Source of the DNA: Clostridia bacterium
GTDB taxonomy: Bacteria > Bacillota_A > Clostridia > TANB77 > CAG-508
DNA: 18,710 nt
Direction: 5' to 3'
NCBI GenBank assembly: GCA_022792975.1
Contig: JAAWCC010000063.1
Coordinates: 1-18,710, forward strand
Made by a program: the position numbers and the translations under genes
The notes under the pieces: model-generated
What the model was told of the DNA's origin: nothing
The model's database searches: none
What the model saw: the letters and a program-made list of their open reading frames with translations, nothing else
Shown here: positions 16,426-18,710 of the stretch, piece by piece
Numbering within the stretch: position 1 is the first letter of the stretch
Layout: every line of letters begins with the position of its first letter

Positions 16426-18546
16426 TTAAATATACTGTTCTACATTTTTTTGTATCTCGTCTTCTACTTCCTTCATTGCTTCAAGTGTATTTTGTAATAG
16501 TTCGTCTAATTCCCATCCCAAATATTCTGCACCATTTGCAATTATTTCTCTTGAGCAGCCTCCTGCAAATTTTTTATCTTTATATTTCTTTTTTAAACTT
16601 TGCAATTCCATGTCTTTTGTACTTTTAGATGGTCTCATTTTTGCTGCTGCCCAAATTAGCCCTGATAATTCGTCTACTCCAAATAATATTTTTTCCATTT
16701 TATATTCTGGCTCAATATCAGAACAAATTCCATATCCATGACTACACACAGCATGTATTAGCTCTTGGCTTGCATTGATTTCTTTTAGCAGCTCAGGTGC
16801 TTTTTTACAATGCTCGTTTGGATACATCTCATAATCTATGTCATGAAGTAATCCTGCTAACCCCCAAAAGTCCTCATTTTCATTATGCTTCCTTGCAAAA
16901 TATCTCATAATTTGCTCAACTGTAATTGCATGTCTTATATGAAATTCTTCTTTGTTATATTTTTTTAATAGCTTTATTGCATCTTCTCTATTAATTTTTG
17001 TTTCGTATTTAGTACTATTTTCCTTCTCTGTATTTTCAGTTTTCTTTGATTTGCTATCACTTACAAGAGGTTTCATTGTAGGGAAAAGTAGAACATCTCT
17101 TATTGAGCTTGAATCTGTTAGTAGCATTATTAATCTGTCTATTCCGATTCCTAGTCCACCTGTTGGAGGCAAGCCTATTTCTAGTGCTGCTATATAGTCG
17201 TCGTCCATCATTCCTGCTTCGTCGTCTCCGTTTTCTCTTGCTCTAATTTCTTCTTTAAACCTTTCATATTGGTCTATTGGATCATTTAATTCTGAAAATG
17301 CATTTCCATATTCACGACCACCAATAAAGGCTTCAAATCTCTCTACTAATCTTGGGTCATCTTTTTTCTTTTTAGCAAGTGGCGAAATTTCTATTGGGTA
17401 ATCATATATAAATGTTGGTTGTATTAAAATCTTTTCTACAAATTCATCAAAAAATAGGCTAATTATATGTCCTCTTGTTTCTTTTCCTTTTGGAATTTCT
17501 ATTCCCTTTTCTTTTGCTATTTTTACGGCCTTTTCATCTGTCTCTATTTCACTAAAATCAACTCCACAGGCCTCCTTTATACTATCTATCATAGTAACTC
17601 TTTTCCATTTTGCACCTAAATCTATTTCTATACCTTGATATGTTATTTTTGTTCCACCACATACTTTTTCTGCACATCTTTTGAAGATTTCTTCTGTTAT
17701 ATCCATCATGTCATTATAGTCCTCGTATGCTGAATATAACTCTATTGAAGTAAACTCAGGATTATGTCTTATATCCATTCCTTCATTTCTGAATATTCTT
17801 CCTATTTCATATACCTTATCATATCCACCTACAATTAGCCTCTTTAAATTTAATTCTGGTGCAATCCTTAGATACATATCTAAATCTAGAGTATTGTGAT
17901 GTGTTATAAATGGCCTTGCTGTTGCTCCTCCTGATATTGTATTTAATATAGGAGTCTCAACTTCTAAATATCCTTTTTCGTCTAATACTCTTCTTATCTC
18001 ACTTATTATTTTACTTCTTTTTACAAATGTATCCTTTACTTCTGGATTTACTATCAAATCTATATATCTTTGTCTATAACGTAAGTCTGTATCTTTTAAA
18101 CCATGAAATTTCTCTGGGAGTGGCCTAAGAGATTTCGAAAGTAATGTTATACTTTTTGCATGAACTGAAATTTCTTCTGTTCTAGTTTTAAACACAAATC
18201 CTGTAATTCCGATTATATCTCCCACATCATAGGTTTTAAATTCTTTATAATTCTCCTCTCCTAAATCGTTTGTTGACACATAGCTCTGTATCCTTCCTTC
18301 ATTATCTTGAATTGTACAAAAAGATGCTTTTCCCATAATTCTCTTTGCCATTATTCTACCTGCAACTGTTACATCTTTTTCTTCTAATTCATCATAGTTA
18401 TCCTTTACTTCTTTACTTGTATGAGTTTTATTAAATTTTGTTATTTCAAAAGGATTTTTTCCATTTTGATTTAATTCTGCTAGTTTTTCTCTTCTAACCT
18501 GCATTAGCTTGTTTACATCTTGTTCTAATTCATTATTTTCATTCAT
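16426..18546 (-). CDS. lysS: Lysyl-tRNA synthetase fused to a C-terminal HD-domain protein, 706 aa
   Basis: The first ~500 residues are a complete class II lysyl-tRNA synthetase: OB-fold anticodon-binding domain, motif 1 region near [11 protein letters not shown], motif 2 [18 protein letters not shown] and motif 3 [11 protein letters not shown], ending at [10 protein letters not shown] charged linker follows ([15 protein letters not shown]), then about 190 residues of HD-superfamily domain with the spaced metal ligands [27 protein letters not shown] and GVDELSGL. Known LysS is about 490-510 residues, so this is a fusion. The start ATG 18546 follows GGAGGTTGACAAGAT. There is no in-frame CGG in 706 codons; three CGGs are out of phase (ATC-GGA, AAC-GGA, ATC-GGA). 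The HD domain's substrate is unknown. Confidence 0.95.
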   Translation of the reverse strand: MNENNELEQDVNKLMQVRREKLAELNQNGKNPFEITKFNKTHTSKEVKDNYDELEEKDVTVAGRIMAKRIMGKASFCTIQDNEGRIQSYVSTNDLGEENYKEFKTYDVGDIIGITGFVFKTRTEEISVHAKSITLLSKSLRPLPEKFHGLKDTDLRYRQRYIDLIVNPEVKDTFVKRSKIISEIRRVLDEKGYLEVETPILNTISGGATARPFITHHNTLDLDMYLRIAPELNLKRLIVGGYDKVYEIGRIFRNEGMDIRHNPEFTSIELYSAYEDYNDMMDITEEIFKRCAEKVCGGTKITYQGIEIDLGAKWKRVTMIDSIKEACGVDFSEIETDEKAVKIAKEKGIEIPKGKETRGHIISLFFDEFVEKILIQPTFIYDYPIEISPLAKKKKDDPRLVERFEAFIGGREYGNAFSELNDPIDQYERFKEEIRARENGDDEAGMMDDDYIAALEIGLPPTGGLGIGIDRLIMLLTDSSSIRDVLLFPTMKPLVSDSKSKKTENTEKENSTKYETKINREDAIKLLKKYNKEEFHIRHAITVEQIMRYFARKHNENEDFWGLAGLLHDIDYEMYPNEHCKKAPELLKEINASQELIHAVCSHGYGICSDIEPEYKMEKILFGVDELSGLIWAAAKMRPSKSTKDMELQSLKKKYKDKKFAGGCSREIIANGAEYLGWELDELLQNTLEAMKEVEDEIQKNVEQYI

Positions 18547-18581
18547 ATCTTGTCAACCTCCGATATCTAAAGTATTTATAT

Positions 18582-18610
18582 ATTATATACTATATTAGAC
18601 AAAAAAGCAA
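18582..18610 (-). promoter_or_regulatory. Promoter of lysS
   Basis: TTGCTT (18605-18610), 17-base spacer, TATAAT (18582-18587), about 35 bases upstream of the lysS ATG. I recognise nothing else between it and the window end. Confidence 0.6.
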
Positions 18611-18710
18611 TATAAAAACCTAAAAACCTAGCTCGCATTTTGAAGGTTAGTCAATCATATGTCACACTTTTTTGAAAAATATATGGTTTGAGTACCCTAT
18701 ATTGTCACAA

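Overview
This is an A+T-rich bacterial segment with strong AGGAGG-type ribosome binding sites. Its gene set (RsgA-Rpe, RecD2, ComF, a YqhQ/DUF1385-like protein, an M50 site-2 protease relative) suggests an uncultured low-GC Firmicute, probably a clostridium. Nearly every gene is on the minus strand; the only convincing plus-strand gene is at 15534-16340.

Main observation: eleven of the minus-strand genes look broken by frameshifts, but the breaks follow one exact rule. Each occurs where a CGG triplet arrives in the reading frame. Skipping the C and reading the next three bases (GGN, glycine) restores the conserved protein each time. I count 37 such sites: polysaccharide deacetylase 2, Ca2+-type ATPase 6, two TSUP proteins 3+3, KAP NTPase 3, ComF 2, RecD2 7, RsgA 3, phosphoesterase 1, TsaD 5, M50 protease 2. 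In each of the ten complete genes, length minus number of in-frame CGGs is exactly divisible by three. About 30 CGGs in the other two phases need no correction, and no minus-strand gene uses CGG as arginine. This phase-locking argues against sequencing error and ordinary pseudogene decay. It fits systematic +1 recoding in which CGGN is effectively a four-base glycine codon. The mechanism (hungry-codon slippage, out-of-frame tRNA-Gly binding or a quadruplet-reading tRNA) is inference.

Layout, in transcription order from the right. 18546-16426: lysyl-tRNA synthetase fused to a C-terminal HD domain. 16340-15534 (plus strand): a DUF1385-like membrane protein, separated from lysS by a bidirectional terminator. 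15301-13889: an unknown protein followed by a class III Fic adenylyltransferase, divergent from the DUF1385-like gene. 13802-7564: a housekeeping run, M50 protease, tsaD, phosphoesterase, rsgA, rpe, recD2, with tiny gaps or overlaps. 7514-6874: comF. 6840-4894: a soluble KAP-type P-loop NTPase. 4856-4117: two half-size TSUP permease proteins. 4043-3903: a 46-residue protein. 3650-945: a P-type Ca2+ ATPase. 932 to the window edge: a membrane-anchored polysaccharide deacetylase.

The DUF1385-like gene uses two in-frame CGG codons without any shift, one at a family-conserved arginine, so it breaks the rule and may be recently acquired. No tRNA or rRNA gene, insertion sequence or CRISPR array was seen. 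No gene-free stretch exceeds 300 bases.
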